From contig NZ_CP060825.1 of NCBI RefSeq assembly GCF_014489615.1, forward strand, positions 6,804,001 through 6,868,000: a stretch of 64,000 bases of DNA, given 5' to 3'. This DNA is from Streptomyces genisteinicus (GTDB lineage: Bacteria > Actinomycetota > Actinomycetes > Streptomycetales > Streptomycetaceae). The notes beneath the pieces are model-generated. The model was given only the letters and a program-made list of their open reading frames with translations, made no database searches and had not been told where the DNA came from. This document shows, in pieces, positions 17,128-27,496 of this stretch (position 1 is the first letter of the stretch; each line of letters opens with the position of its first letter). Both the position numbers and the translations under genes were made by a program.

Positions 17128-19107
17128 TCAGGCCCCCCGACCGCGGAAGGCGAGCACGGTGGTGTACCGCACCGACGGCGCGGAGCCGTCGGTGAAACCG
17201 CTGCCGACCAGGGTGGTGCTGGGCTCCTTGCGGCCGAAGCCGGCGGAGTACCAGCCCAGCGGCGGTTCGCTCCTGCCCCGGTGGGCCCGCCAGCTCAGCC
17301 CGCCCGGCAGGTCGAGGACCGCGGAGCGCTCCTCGCCGTCCGAGGTCCAGGTCAGCAGGGCCGCGCCGTCCGCCAGGTGGGCGGAGACCTCGGGGCCGAG
17401 ATGGAACGCGAGGCGCACCGCGCGGCGCGGCCCGCTCACCTCGTCGGTGATCCTCAGCTCCCGGGTGGCGGCGTCCAGTTCCACCTGACGGCGGTGCGCG
17501 GAGCCCTGGTAGCCGTCGTGCTCGGCGCACCAGCGGGACGTTCCCCCGGCACGGGCGCCGCTCGTGTCCACCGCCAGGACCTGGCTGCGGGCGTGGCGGG
17601 TCCACAGGAACGGGCCGCCGGAGACGGACTGGTCGGTGCCGTCCAGCTCCAGCGTGTTGTGCCCGAGGGTCGACCGGAAGTAGCTCCGCCACTCGGGCTG
17701 CCCGTGGTAGCAGTACGTGCCCGGGTCGGCGAGCACGTCGACCCCGTCCTGGCGGACCTCCACGGACAGCGCGTCGGCGTGGGCGTGCGCGGCGATCGAC
17801 AGGAAGCCGTGCGGACCGCCGTCGCAGCGGCACCAGATGCCGTCCGGGCCGCGCAGCACGGTGAGACCGGCGTCGGCGAAGTGGTCCGGCCGGCTCTCCG
17901 GGCGGGACACGGCCGCGCCGTACGGCCGCAGCAGCGACGCGAGCAGCGGGGTGCGCACATCGGTGCCGGCCGGCTCGGGCCACCAGGGCAGCCGCCCGAA
18001 CACGGCCTCGCCGGTGGCCAGCAGCGAACCCCAGCGCCCGGTGTCCGCGCCGTCCAGGACCAGCCCGTGCCCGTCGTCCGCGTCGCCCTGCCGCGGCGGC
18101 CGCAGCCGGTCGTCGACGACGGCGGCGAGCGCGTCGGTCATCCGCAGCAGCACGAGCCGGACCGGGTCGGGGACGGGCACGCCGGCCGCGTCCGCCTCGG
18201 CCACGGCCGCCAGGCCCAGTTCCAGCACCAGCCCGTGGTACTCGGTGGCCAGTTCGCGGTTGAGACCGGAGCCGAACGTGTTGGCCCTCAGCTGCCGCTC
18301 CAGCGACCGCAGCGCCCGCTCCCGCCAGCGCGCCGAGGAGGGGAACCAGCCGAAGGCGCAGGCCGCGGCGAACTGGCCGGCGGCCTCGGCGACGACATGG
18401 TTGTTGGCCGAGGAGCCCCGGCTGGGGAAGGCGGCCAGCCAGCGCTGGTGGTGCCAGATCTGGTCCAGGGCCGCCGGGTTCTCCTCGAACAGCGCGGCGG
18501 CGCCCGGCCAGCCGTCGAGCAGCCGGCGTATCCACACCCAGGACAGCAGCCGGATGCCCAGCTCGATGCCGCTGGTCCAGTGCACGCCGCGCAGCGGGGT
18601 GTTCGCCGCCCACCACGACCGCAGATGCGCGGCCACCCGCTCCGCGTACCGCTCCTCGCCGGTGAGGGCGTAGGCGGCGGCGAGCACGGTCAGGTACTGG
18701 TGCCGGGACGGCTCCCAGATCTGCTTGATGTCGCCGACCGCGTCCTCGTCGCGGTACGGCACGTCGAAGGCGTGCACCCACGGGGCGCGGCGCCCGGTCT
18801 TCGGGTCGTGGCACCAGTCCGGGTCGGCCATGTCGTCACGGCGCACGCCGAAGAACTCGCCGTGCCCCTCCATCAGCCGGTCGGCGTCGGCGACCAGGCG
18901 CTTCACGGCGTCCGCCGGCACGGAGCCGGCGGCCCCCGCGGGCAGCACGGCGGTGAACCGGGCACCGGTCACCGCCGGGCGGGCGGGCGGCGCGGCACGC
19001 CAGCGCCGCCGGCGCAAGGTGTCGGCCGCCCGGCCGCCGATCTCCCGCGGCCCCATCCGGGACAGCCGCCGCAGGTACCAGGCCGGGCTGCCGGAACGCA
19101 CGCTCAC
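17128..19107 (-). CDS. Heparinase II/III-family (alginate-lyase-like) protein
   Basis: 659 aa with an N-terminal alpha/alpha toroid domain and a C-terminal heparinase II/III beta-sandwich. Seen: HWTSGIELGIRLLSWVW and SSANNHVVAEAAGQFAAACAFG in the toroid, where Asn-His and nearby Tyr residues act in uronate elimination in the family, and HAHADALSVEVRQDGVDVLADPGTYCY in the sandwich. No obvious signal peptide is present, so where it acts is unclear; homologues in surface-polysaccharide operons share this layout. The GTG start at 19107 overlaps the bi-domain oxidoreductase stop. It supports a uronic-acid-containing polymer, possibly trimmed by this lyase. Confidence 0.88.
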   Translation of the reverse strand: MSVRSGSPAWYLRRLSRMGPREIGGRAADTLRRRRWRAAPPARPAVTGARFTAVLPAGAAGSVPADAVKRLVADADRLMEGHGEFFGVRRDDMADPDWCHDPKTGRRAPWVHAFDVPYRDEDAVGDIKQIWEPSRHQYLTVLAAAYALTGEERYAERVAAHLRSWWAANTPLRGVHWTSGIELGIRLLSWVWIRRLLDGWPGAAALFEENPAALDQIWHHQRWLAAFPSRGSSANNHVVAEAAGQFAAACAFGWFPSSARWRERALRSLERQLRANTFGSGLNRELATEYHGLVLELGLAAVAEADAAGVPVPDPVRLVLLRMTDALAAVVDDRLRPPRQGDADDGHGLVLDGADTGRWGSLLATGEAVFGRLPWWPEPAGTDVRTPLLASLLRPYGAAVSRPESRPDHFADAGLTVLRGPDGIWCRCDGGPHGFLSIAAHAHADALSVEVRQDGVDVLADPGTYCYHGQPEWRSYFRSTLGHNTLELDGTDQSVSGGPFLWTRHARSQVLAVDTSGARAGGTSRWCAEHDGYQGSAHRRQVELDAATRELRITDEVSGPRRAVRLAFHLGPEVSAHLADGAALLTWTSDGEERSAVLDLPGGLSWRAHRGRSEPPLGWYSAGFGRKEPSTTLVGSGFTDGSAPSVRYTTVLAFRGRGA

Positions 19108-21299
19108 CGGGCTCCCGCCAGCGTCACGGGCAGACCGCTCGCCGACGAGACGCCCACCGCGAGGGTGGCCGCCGTGGTCGCGGCCAGCGACTCCAGCGGC
19201 ACCGGCATCGGGCCGCCGCTCCGCACGGCGCGCACGAAGGCGGCCAGTTCGGCGGACTGGCCCTTGTCCCGGGCCTTCGGCAGCCGTGAGCTGACCCATT
19301 TCCCGCGGCCGTACACACTGGCGCGGACGAAGTCGTCGAGCCGCAGCACCTTGCCGTCCGCGACCAGGTCCAGGGTCTCCTTGGGGAAGCCGGGGGAGCC
19401 GGTGGTGACGTAGCTGATGGTGGCGGTGGACCCGTCCGGGTATCCCAGCACGACCTGGAGGTCCTCGTCGCCGGGCGTGGTGACCGCGTACACCGACACC
19501 GGATCGGCGTCGAGCAGCCAGCTCGCGGTGTCGACGAAGTGCCCGCCCTCACCGGCGAAACGAGAGCCCTCGGTGGCGCCCCGCAGGTACCAGCTCCCGT
19601 GCGCCAGACTGCCGGCGTTGACCAGGTAGCGCAGGCTCGCCGGCCCGGTCCTGGCGCCGAAGCGCGCCTTCGCCTCCCGCAGCAGCGGCGCGAACCGGCG
19701 GTTGAAGCCGACCTGGAGCCGGTCGTTGCCGGACTCCTCCACCGCCGCGAGCACACCGGCCAGTTCGTCGCCGGTGAGCGCGAGCGGCTTCTCCACGAAC
19801 ACCGCCTTGCCGGCCAGCAGCGCCTTGCGGGTCAGGTCGGCGTGCGAGCTGTGCCGGGTGACCACGAACACCGCGTCGACGCCGTCGTCCCCGAGGACGG
19901 TGTCGAGGTCGGTGGTCGCCTCGGCGAAGCCGAACTTCCGGCGTGCGTTGGCCGCGGACAGCGCCGTCGTGGTGACGACCGCCGCCAGTTCGACTCCGTC
20001 GCGCCGCGCCAGGTGCGGCAGCAGCATCGACGTCGCGTAGTTGCCGGCGCCGACGAACGCGAGGCGCACCGGCTTCCCGGCGGCCCGCGCGGGCCGCCGC
20101 CGCGCGGTCGCCGCGGGCAGGTTCACCGCGGGCACCGTCACCTCGGGGGCCGCCGCCGCGGACGCCTCCCCGTCCGGGGCCGGGTAGCGGAACAGCACGG
20201 CCACGGCCTTGAGTTCGCCGTCCTTCAGGCTCCGGTAGGTCTCCACGGCGTCGTCGAAGGCGGCGACGTGGGAGACCAGGGGCTCCACGTCGACTCTGCC
20301 GCGGGCGACGAGGTCGAGGAAGCACGCCAGGTTGCGGCGCTCGGTCCAGCGGACGTAGCCGATCGGGTAGTCCCGCCCCTCCAGCTCGTACTCGGGGTCG
20401 TAGCGCCCGGGGCCGTAGCTGCGGGAGAAGCGGACGTCCAGCTCCTTCTCGTAGTACGCGTTCCACGGCAGGTCGAGGCGGCACTTGCCGATGTCGACGA
20501 CCCGGCCGCGGTCCCGGCACAGCCGGGCGGCCAGCTCGACGGGCTGGTTGCTGCTGCCGCCGGCGGCCAGGTACACCTGGTCCACGCCGTGGCCGCCGGT
20601 GAGTTCGGCGACGGCGCCCTCCACCGCCGCGGACTCCGGGTCGCCGCAGGCCGCGGCGCCGAGCCGCTCGGCGAGCTCGCAGCGCGCCGGGTCGGGGTCG
20701 ACGCCGACGACCCGGACCCCGGACGCGGTGAGCAGCTGCACCACCAGCTGCCCGATCAGACCCAGGCCGATGACCAGCGCCGTCTCGCCGAGCCGGGACT
20801 CGCCCTGGCGGACGCCCTGGAGGGCGATCGAGCCGACCGTGCCGAAGGCCGCGTGCCGGGGCTCCAGACCGTCCGGCACCGGGGCGTAGAGGTTCTTCGG
20901 CACCCAGTTCAGCTCGGCGTGCAGCGCGTGCTCGTTGCCGGCGCAGGCCACCAGGTCGCCGGCCTTGACGTCGTCGACGCCGGCGCCGACCTGCTCGACC
21001 ACCCCGCACAGTGAATAGCCCAGCGGTGTCCAGGAGTCCAGCTTGCCCATCACCTTGCGGTAGGTGGCGGGCACCCCGTTGACGGCCACGCTCTGCATGA
21101 CCTTGGCCACCTGGTCCGGCCGGGAACGCGCCTTGCCCAGCATCGACATGCCGGCCTCGGACACCTTCATCAGCTCGGTCCCGGTGGAGATGAGCGAGTA
21201 GGCGCTGCGCACCAGCACACCGCCGGGCTTGCACCCCGGCACCGGCACGTCCAGCACCGCCAGCTCGCCGCTCTTGTAGTTCTGTACGACCTGCTTCAC
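19104..21299 (-). CDS. Bi-domain oxidoreductase: zinc-type alcohol dehydrogenase fused to Gfo/Idh/MocA domain
   Basis: 731-aa fusion. Residues ~1-375 are a medium-chain dehydrogenase (GYSLCGVVEQVGAGVDDVKAGD, Rossmann ALVIGLGLIGQLVVQLL), with some of the usual zinc ligands absent. Residues ~400-731 are a Gfo/Idh/MocA oxidoreductase (RLAFVGAGNYATSML, VFVEKPLALT with the catalytic EKP Lys, and GEGGHFVDTASWLL). This fusion typically sits beside heparinase-family genes in exopolysaccharide clusters, as here. It probably carries out paired oxidation/reduction on a sugar, but the substrate is unknown. GTG start at 21299; 51 bp separate it from the amidotransferase gene. Confidence 0.88.
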   Translation of the reverse strand: MKQVVQNYKSGELAVLDVPVPGCKPGGVLVRSAYSLISTGTELMKVSEAGMSMLGKARSRPDQVAKVMQSVAVNGVPATYRKVMGKLDSWTPLGYSLCGVVEQVGAGVDDVKAGDLVACAGNEHALHAELNWVPKNLYAPVPDGLEPRHAAFGTVGSIALQGVRQGESRLGETALVIGLGLIGQLVVQLLTASGVRVVGVDPDPARCELAERLGAAACGDPESAAVEGAVAELTGGHGVDQVYLAAGGSSNQPVELAARLCRDRGRVVDIGKCRLDLPWNAYYEKELDVRFSRSYGPGRYDPEYELEGRDYPIGYVRWTERRNLACFLDLVARGRVDVEPLVSHVAAFDDAVETYRSLKDGELKAVAVLFRYPAPDGEASAAAAPEVTVPAVNLPAATARRRPARAAGKPVRLAFVGAGNYATSMLLPHLARRDGVELAAVVTTTALSAANARRKFGFAEATTDLDTVLGDDGVDAVFVVTRHSSHADLTRKALLAGKAVFVEKPLALTGDELAGVLAAVEESGNDRLQVGFNRRFAPLLREAKARFGARTGPASLRYLVNAGSLAHGSWYLRGATEGSRFAGEGGHFVDTASWLLDADPVSVYAVTTPGDEDLQVVLGYPDGSTATISYVTTGSPGFPKETLDLVADGKVLRLDDFVRASVYGRGKWVSSRLPKARDKGQSAELAAFVRAVRSGGPMPVPLESLAATTAATLAVGVSSASGLPVTLAGAR

Positions 21300-21350
21300 G
21301 CGAACTCCTGTCGCCTTCCCGTTCGTCCTGCCGTGCGTCCTGCCATCGGT

Positions 21351-23288
21351 CTACCGAGCCGCCGTCCGAGTGGTCCGGCCGGCCTCCGAGGTCGCGCCGC
21401 GATACCAGTGCTCCAGCGTCAGCACGTGCCACAGGTGCTTGGAGTGGTCCCGGTGCCCCGCGGCGTCCTCCGCGGCCAGCCGCGCCAGCGCGTCACGGCG
21501 CAGGAAGCCGGACCTGACGAGCTCCCCGTCATGGATCACCTCGCGCACCAGCGGCGCGAGGTCCCGGCTCATCCACGCCCGCAGCGGGGCGCTGAACAGG
21601 CCCTTGGGCCGGTACACGATCTCCCGCGGCAGGACGGTGGCCGCCGCCTCCTTGAGGACGGCCTTGCCCTGCCGTCCCACGATCTTGCGGTCGCCGGGCA
21701 CGGCGAACGCCGCCCTGACCACCTCCACGTCCACGTAGGGCACCCGCACCTCGGTCGACGCGGCCATGCTGGAGCGGTCCGTGTAGGCGAGGTTGAGGCC
21801 CGGCAGGAACATCCGCGCGTCGCCCAGGCACATCCGGTTCACGAAGTCGTCGAGCTCGTTGTCCCGGTACACGTCCGCGTGCTCGGTCAGCACGTCGTCG
21901 ACGGTCCCCGCCAGGTCCGGGTCGATCAGGGCGAGCAGCTCCTGGCGGTCGTACATGGTGTAGCTGCGCCGGAACGCCGCCTCCTCCGGCAGATCGGCGA
22001 AGGAGAGGAACCGCTTGGCGAACCGCACCGACCGGTACCCCCGCCGGGACGAGGCGACCGGCAGCCGGTCCACCGCCCCCGACAGCCCGCGCCGCAGCGG
22101 CCGCGGGACGCGCCGGTAGCGCACCGCGAGCTGGTTGGCCAGGTGCTTGCGGTAGCCGGCGAACAGCTCGTCGGCGCCCATCCCCGACAGCATCACCTTG
22201 ACCCCGGCCTCCCGGGCGGCCGAGCAGATCAGGAACGTGTTGATCGCCGCCGGGTCGCCGATCGGCTCGTCCAGGTGGTACGTCATCCGCGGCAGCAGGT
22301 CGAGCACGTCCGGCGCGATCTCGATCTCGTGCAGGTCCACCCCGAACCGCGCGGCCACCTGCCGGGCGTAGCGCAGGTCGTCCGGCATCGCCTCGAACCG
22401 GGCGTCCTCGGCGCGGAAGCCGATGGTGTACGCGGAGATCCCGGGCCGGTCGCGGGCGGCCAGCGCCGTCAGATAGCTGGAGTCCAGACCGCCGGAGAGG
22501 AATGTCGCCACGGGCACGTCGGAGAGCAGGTGCAGGCGGGTCGACTCCTCGACGACGGCGGCGATGTCCGGCAGGTCGCCGCTCAGGGCCCGCTCCCGTC
22601 CCTCGGCGGCGACGTCCTTCAGGCTCCAGAACCGGCCGCGCTCCACCCGGCCGTCCGGCCGGCAGCGCAGCCAGCTGCCCGGCGGCAGCTTCTCCGCCTC
22701 GCGGAACGCGCACCGGGAGTCCGGCACCCAGTAGTAGAGGAGCGAGGCCACCAGCGCCGCGTGGTCCACCTCCAGCGAGCCGCCGGTCACGGCGGCGAGC
22801 GCCTTGAGCTCCGAGGCGAACACCAGGCCCCCGCCGCGCCGCAGCAGGAACAGCGGCTTGATGCCGAGCTGGTCGCGGGCGAGGACCAGTTCACCGGTCC
22901 GCTCGTCGAAGATCCCGAAGGCGAACATGCCCCGCAGCCGCGGCAGGCAGTCCGTGCCCCAGCGCCGCCACGCCTCCAGCAGCACCTCGGTGTCGGAGGT
23001 GCCGCGGAAGCGGACCCCGGCGGCCGTCAGCTCGGCCCGCAGCTCGGGGGCGTTGTACAGCTCGCCGTTGTACGTCAGCACCAGGCCGTCCGAGCGCATC
23101 GGCTGGGCTCCGGTCCCGGACAGGTCGATGATCGCCAGCCGGCGGTGGCCCAGGTGCACCTCCCCGTCACCGACGGGGTGGCTGTACCGGCCCGCCCCGT
23201 CCGGACCGCGGTGGGCGAGGGTGTCGGTGAGCCGGTCGGCCACGGCCTTCCCGTCGGGCCACCGGTACGCGCCTGCTATGCCACACAT
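21351..23288 (-). CDS. asnB: Asparagine synthase (glutamine-hydrolysing)-type amidotransferase
   Basis: 645 aa, both domains complete. The N-terminal glutaminase domain starts MCGIAGAY, exposing the nucleophilic Cys2 after Met removal, with LAIIDLSG and YNGELYN. The C-terminal synthetase domain has the ATP-PPi loop SGGLDSSYL and FRPKG-type YRPKGLFSAPL. AsnB-like proteins in surface-polysaccharide clusters often convert a sugar uronate carboxylate into an amide using Gln nitrogen; the nearby AlgD-like dehydrogenase makes that role here more likely than asparagine supply. ATG start at 23288, 3 bp after the Wzz-like gene. Confidence 0.88.
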   Translation of the reverse strand: MCGIAGAYRWPDGKAVADRLTDTLAHRGPDGAGRYSHPVGDGEVHLGHRRLAIIDLSGTGAQPMRSDGLVLTYNGELYNAPELRAELTAAGVRFRGTSDTEVLLEAWRRWGTDCLPRLRGMFAFGIFDERTGELVLARDQLGIKPLFLLRRGGGLVFASELKALAAVTGGSLEVDHAALVASLLYYWVPDSRCAFREAEKLPPGSWLRCRPDGRVERGRFWSLKDVAAEGRERALSGDLPDIAAVVEESTRLHLLSDVPVATFLSGGLDSSYLTALAARDRPGISAYTIGFRAEDARFEAMPDDLRYARQVAARFGVDLHEIEIAPDVLDLLPRMTYHLDEPIGDPAAINTFLICSAAREAGVKVMLSGMGADELFAGYRKHLANQLAVRYRRVPRPLRRGLSGAVDRLPVASSRRGYRSVRFAKRFLSFADLPEEAAFRRSYTMYDRQELLALIDPDLAGTVDDVLTEHADVYRDNELDDFVNRMCLGDARMFLPGLNLAYTDRSSMAASTEVRVPYVDVEVVRAAFAVPGDRKIVGRQGKAVLKEAAATVLPREIVYRPKGLFSAPLRAWMSRDLAPLVREVIHDGELVRSGFLRRDALARLAAEDAAGHRDHSKHLWHVLTLEHWYRGATSEAGRTTRTAAR

Positions 23289-23291
23289 GTC

Positions 23292-24887
23292 CTACCTCGC
23301 CTCCTGGTCGCTGTCCGCACTCCGCGCCGCCCACGCCGGCCGCCGCTCCGGGGGCCGGTCCGCCTCCGCCTCCGACTCCGTGTCTGCCTCCGCCTCCGCC
23401 TCCGTCTCCGCCTCCGCCGCCGGGGCGCCGGGGGCGGAGGCGCCACGGTTTCGTGGCGCGGGCGGTGCGCCCCGCCCGCGCGGCGCCGGCGGGCCGTCCC
23501 ACAGCGTGCCGTCGGTCCGGTCACGCGGATCGGGGTCGATGAGGACCACCCCGGTCACCTCGATGCCCTGGTCCGCGAGCTGACGCGCCACGGTGTGCAG
23601 CCATGCGGTGCTGCCGTGCCCGGCCCGTACGACGAGCACGGTCCGGGTGCCGAGATACCGCAGATCGGTCCACGCGGTGCCGGGCGCCACCGAGCCCACG
23701 CCGAGCCGCAGCGCCCCCGGCGGCACGCTCTCGGCCGCCTCGCCGCCCACCACGTCCGGGTCGCCCGGCTTCGGGCGGCGGCGGGCGAGCCGCGCGCCGG
23801 GGAGGCCGTCGACGACGACCACCGGCCCCCGCGGGGCCAGCGCCCCGGCGAGGTCCAGGGCGAGCGCGGCCGTGCTCGGCGCGCAGCCCAGTTCCAGCAG
23901 CGACACCGGCTCCCGCGTCCCCCGCACGGTGCGGGCCAGGGTCGCGGCCAGCCGGGCGCGCGCCGTCCGGACCCGCCGGCGCCGCCACCCGCCGGGCGAC
24001 CGGCGGGGCAGCTCCGCGACGACCGAGGCCCCGAGGTGCGCCGCCACGTCCCGCCGCAGCACCGGGCGGTCCGCCACCACCGCGCCGACCGCGGCCGCCG
24101 CGAGCCCGAGCGCGAGCCCGAGCACCAGCCCGATCCCGGCGTCGGTGGCGGCGGCCCGGGGCAGCGAGTGCCGCACCGCCCGCGGCGCGTCCACGATCCG
24201 GGTGCCGGCCACGAGCCGGGGCGTGCCCATCCGCGCCTCCGCGGCGCGCTGGTCGAAGTCCGCTATCCGCGAGGTGAGTTCGGCCCGGCGGGCGAAGAGC
24301 GACTCCAGGTTCGCCGACGCCCGCGGACCGCTCTCGGCCGCCCCGTCGCCGATCTCCCGGTCGACCCCGGCGAGGTCCTCGCGCATCCGGTCGCGCTGGT
24401 CGAGCAGCGAGGCCGCCTCCGCGTCGGCGGACTCCTCGATGCGCCGCACGTGGTCCGCGACGAAGGCGTCGGCGAGCGCCCCGGCCCGCGCCACCGCCTG
24501 GGCGTCGCTGTCGCCGGACACCGTGATCCGCAGCAGGTTGTTGGTGAGGCCCGCGCCCTCGTAGTCCGCCATGAAGTCCTCCGGCCGCTCGGCGGAACCG
24601 AGGGCCTCGAGCGCCCTGCCCGCGATCCGCGTCGTGTGCAGCAGCCCGACGTCCGTGCGGATCAGGGTGCCGGGGTCGTTCGGCTGGTCGTCCTGGTGCG
24701 CCACCAGCACGGTGGTGCCCGCGGTCGGCGGCGGCGGCAGCAGCAGTGCCACCGCCACACCGGCCAGCAGCCCCAGCAGCCCGAGCGAGGCCCACACGCG
24801 CCTGCGGCGGCGGACCGCGACCACCAGCGCCTGAAGGTCGATCAGGGGAGCCGGGGCCGGTGACTGCGGTGCGGTGCTCGTCGTCAC
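23292..24887 (-). CDS. Wzz-like chain-length/capsule co-polymerase with degenerate kinase-like domain and acidic tail
   Basis: 531 aa. A short cytoplasmic start is followed by TM1 (VWASLGLLGLLAGVAVALLL), an external coiled-coil-rich region (~60-280), TM2 (GIGLVLGLALGLAAAAVGAVV) and a cytoplasmic domain laid out like BY-kinases. The P-loop is not recognisable, so tyrosine-kinase activity is doubtful. The C-terminus has an Ala/Glu-rich run from an imperfect 6-bp DNA repeat. The GTG start at 24887 overlaps the preceding Wzz-like gene as GTGA. The pair would set polymer length together with the Wzy-like polymerase. Confidence 0.8.
   Translation of the reverse strand: MTTSTAPQSPAPAPLIDLQALVVAVRRRRRVWASLGLLGLLAGVAVALLLPPPPTAGTTVLVAHQDDQPNDPGTLIRTDVGLLHTTRIAGRALEALGSAERPEDFMADYEGAGLTNNLLRITVSGDSDAQAVARAGALADAFVADHVRRIEESADAEAASLLDQRDRMREDLAGVDREIGDGAAESGPRASANLESLFARRAELTSRIADFDQRAAEARMGTPRLVAGTRIVDAPRAVRHSLPRAAATDAGIGLVLGLALGLAAAAVGAVVADRPVLRRDVAAHLGASVVAELPRRSPGGWRRRRVRTARARLAATLARTVRGTREPVSLLELGCAPSTAALALDLAGALAPRGPVVVVDGLPGARLARRRPKPGDPDVVGGEAAESVPPGALRLGVGSVAPGTAWTDLRYLGTRTVLVVRAGHGSTAWLHTVARQLADQGIEVTGVVLIDPDPRDRTDGTLWDGPPAPRGRGAPPAPRNRGASAPGAPAAEAETEAEAEADTESEAEADRPPERRPAWAARSADSDQEAR
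23361..23422. repeat. Imperfect CCTCCG/GCCTCC microsatellite in the Wzz-like tail
   Basis: The plus strand repeats GCCTCC with occasional substitutions. Read on the minus strand this encodes an alternating Glu-Ala(-Asp/Thr/Ser) run. It is in frame, so indels of 6 bp would keep the reading frame. Probably a slippage-prone low-complexity tail. Confidence 0.7.
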
Positions 24888-26251
24888 CGGGAAACCCCCC
24901 TCGTCTCCCCGCCCGCCGCGAGGGCGGACGCCGGCACCGGCCCGGTGGGGCCGGCCGCGCCGGCCGGGGAGGCCCACCCGGCGCCGGCCAGCACGACGCC
25001 GACGACCTCGTGCCCGGCGTCCGCGCAGGCACCGGCCACACCGGCCAGGTCCTCCGCGGTCCACAGCCCGGCGCTGAGCACGACCAGCGCGCCCGACTCG
25101 TCGTCGCGGTCCGGCACCAGCGGCCCGGACACCGGGACCTCCACCGTCCGCAGCCGGCGGTCCTCCCCGCCGGCCTCCGCGAGCAGCAGCCCCGCGGCCC
25201 GCAGCGCGGTCCCGTCGCCCTCCGGGACGACGACCAGCAGGTCCCCGGGACCGCGCAGCCGCTCCCGCAGACGGGCGTGCACCCGCCGGCAGCGGACGCG
25301 CCGGTCCGCCTCGTCACCGGACGCCTGCGGCGGCGGCACGTCCCACCGGACGTCGGCGCCCAGCAGACGGCGGATCCGGGCCCGGCGGCCGGTGACCGCC
25401 GGCCGGTCCCCGTCCGGTCCGGCGGGCACGTCGACGGTGCCGAGCGACGCCGAGCCCAGCGCCGCCGCGATCTCCGCCTCCGTGCGCAGCCGGCGGCTCA
25501 TCCGGGCCGCGGTGAGATGCCCGACGACCGCGAGCAGGAAGAACAGCAGCGCCCCGCCGGCGACGAGCTGCAGCCGTGTCGGCGGAGTCTCGCCGGTGGG
25601 ACGGACCGCCGGCCCCATGACGACCATGTCGGTCTCGCCCGCGGCCGGATCGGCCTCGTCGAGCGCCCGCACGGCCTCCTGGAGCGCGGTGCGCAGCTTG
25701 GCCAGCTCGGTGCGGGTCTGCACGCTCTCCACGCTCTGTCCTGTGCTGTCCTCGGCGAGTTCGGTGATCCGGCGGCTGGTCTGCACCACCAGCTGCCGCA
25801 GCGCCTCGGGCGGCGCCACCGCCCCGGGGTCGGTGCCGTCGCCCGCGATCCGGGCGGCGAACGAGACGAACTGGCGGGCCACCTGGTCGGCGAGCTGCTG
25901 CGCGCGCTCCGGGGTGTCGGCCGTGCCGGAGATCGTCACGATGTTCCCGTCGGCCGTCCGAGCCGTCACCCGGTCGCGCAGATCGGCGCCGTCGGTCCCG
26001 CTCCAGTCGAGCGCGGCCGCCGCCCGGTCGACCACCACCGAACTGGCCGCGATCTCCGCCTGCGTCAGCAGCTCGCGCTGCTCCCACGCCCCCGGCAGCA
26101 GCACCGACGCCGAGGTCGTGTACCGCGGCGGCAGCAGCAGCGAGGTGCCGTAGCCGACCAGGGCGCCCACCACGGCGAAGGCGGCGAGGAGCCGCCCGCG
26201 CCTGCGGACGATCCGCCCGATCGTGGCCAGGCGTATCGTGTCGTCGCTCAA
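24884..26251 (-). CDS. Wzz-type polysaccharide chain-length determinant protein
   Basis: 455 aa. TM1 (LLAAFAVVGALVGYGTSLLL) is near the N-terminus, a long external helical region follows (~40-245), then TM2 (LVAGGALLFFLLAVVGHLTA) preceded by TPPTRLQL, and a cytoplasmic C-terminal domain of ~180 residues without clear Walker motifs. It starts with TTG at 26251, overlapping the glycosyltransferase stop as TTGA; no better in-frame start is obvious. It sits directly before a second Wzz-like gene, so a hetero-oligomeric regulator is possible. Confidence 0.82.
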   Translation of the reverse strand: MSDDTIRLATIGRIVRRRGRLLAAFAVVGALVGYGTSLLLPPRYTTSASVLLPGAWEQRELLTQAEIAASSVVVDRAAAALDWSGTDGADLRDRVTARTADGNIVTISGTADTPERAQQLADQVARQFVSFAARIAGDGTDPGAVAPPEALRQLVVQTSRRITELAEDSTGQSVESVQTRTELAKLRTALQEAVRALDEADPAAGETDMVVMGPAVRPTGETPPTRLQLVAGGALLFFLLAVVGHLTAARMSRRLRTEAEIAAALGSASLGTVDVPAGPDGDRPAVTGRRARIRRLLGADVRWDVPPPQASGDEADRRVRCRRVHARLRERLRGPGDLLVVVPEGDGTALRAAGLLLAEAGGEDRRLRTVEVPVSGPLVPDRDDESGALVVLSAGLWTAEDLAGVAGACADAGHEVVGVVLAGAGWASPAGAAGPTGPVPASALAAGGETRGVSR

Positions 26252-27496
26252 CGGCGGGGCCTCTTCCCCGACCGGCCGGTTGGGTCCGCCGGCGCCCGGT
26301 CGCCGCAGGCGGCGGCGTAGGCGGCGAGCAGCTGCGCCTGCGAGTTGCGCCAGGACAGGCTTCCGCCGATCCGCTCCCGGCCGGTCTTGCCCATCAGCTC
26401 CCGCCGCTCCGGATCGTCCATCAGCAGCGCGACGAGACGGGCGAACTCCGACTCGTCGTCGGCGGGCGCGTAGAGGGCGGCCTCACCGGCGGAGACGCGT
26501 GCCTCCCGGAGGTCGAACGAGACGATCGGCCGCCCCATCACCATGTACTCCAGGACCTTGTTCATGGTCGAGACGTCGTTGAGCGGATTGCACGGGTCGG
26601 GGGAGAGGCACACGTCCGCCGTGGACAGGAAGCGCACCAGATCGGCGTCCGGAATCCGTCCGGTGAACTCCACCTGCTCCGTGAGCCCGAGCCGCCGGGA
26701 CAGCTCCACCATCGCGTCGAAGGTGTCACCGCCGCCGACGAACACCGCGTGCCAGTCGCTCCGCCCGACCTCGTCGCGCAGCTTCGCCAGCGCCCGCAGC
26801 GCGTAGTCGACGCCGTCCTGCGGGCCCATCACGCCCAGATAGCACAGCAGATGGGACTTCCCGCGCTTCAGCTCCGGCTCGGGCGGCACCGGCCGGAACC
26901 GCTCGACGTCCGGGGCGCTGCGCACCACGAACACGTCCTCGGGCCGCTTGCCGCCGCGCCGCACCGCGACGTCGCGGTAGCTCTCGTTGGTGGCGAGCAC
27001 GACGTCCGCGGCCCGGTAGGTCCGCCGCTCCAGCGCGCACACGGCGCGGTAGAGCAGGTCCTCGCCGCGGCCGAACCGGGAGAGGTACAGCTCGGGCACC
27101 AGGTCGTGCTGGTCGAAGACGAACCGCGCGCCGCGCCGCTTCAGCCACAGCGCCGGCAGGAACAGCAGGTCCGGCGGGTTGCAGGCGTGGACCACGTCCA
27201 CCGGACCGACCTTCCGGGCCAGTCGGAGCGTGTGCCACAGCGCCGTGCCGTACTCCCGCAGATAGCCGGCCGGCCCCCCGGTCGCCGCGCGCAACGGGTA
27301 GCGGTGGATCCGCACCCCGTCGATCACCGCCTCCGGTTCCGTGTCCCGCTTGCCGCCCTGCGGGCAGATCACATCGACCCGCCAGCCGGCGTCGCGCAGT
27401 GTCGTGCACTCCTGCCACACCCGCCGGTCGAACGGCACCGACAGGTTCTCCACCAGGACGAGCGCGCGCCGGCCGGGGGCCGCGGCGCTCCTCTCG

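Noticed and set aside
23521..25317. A 598-codon minus-strand frame overlapping the Wzz-like genes
   Set aside because: Shadow frame of two clear Wzz-type genes; Arg/Gly/Pro-rich with no recognisable motif.
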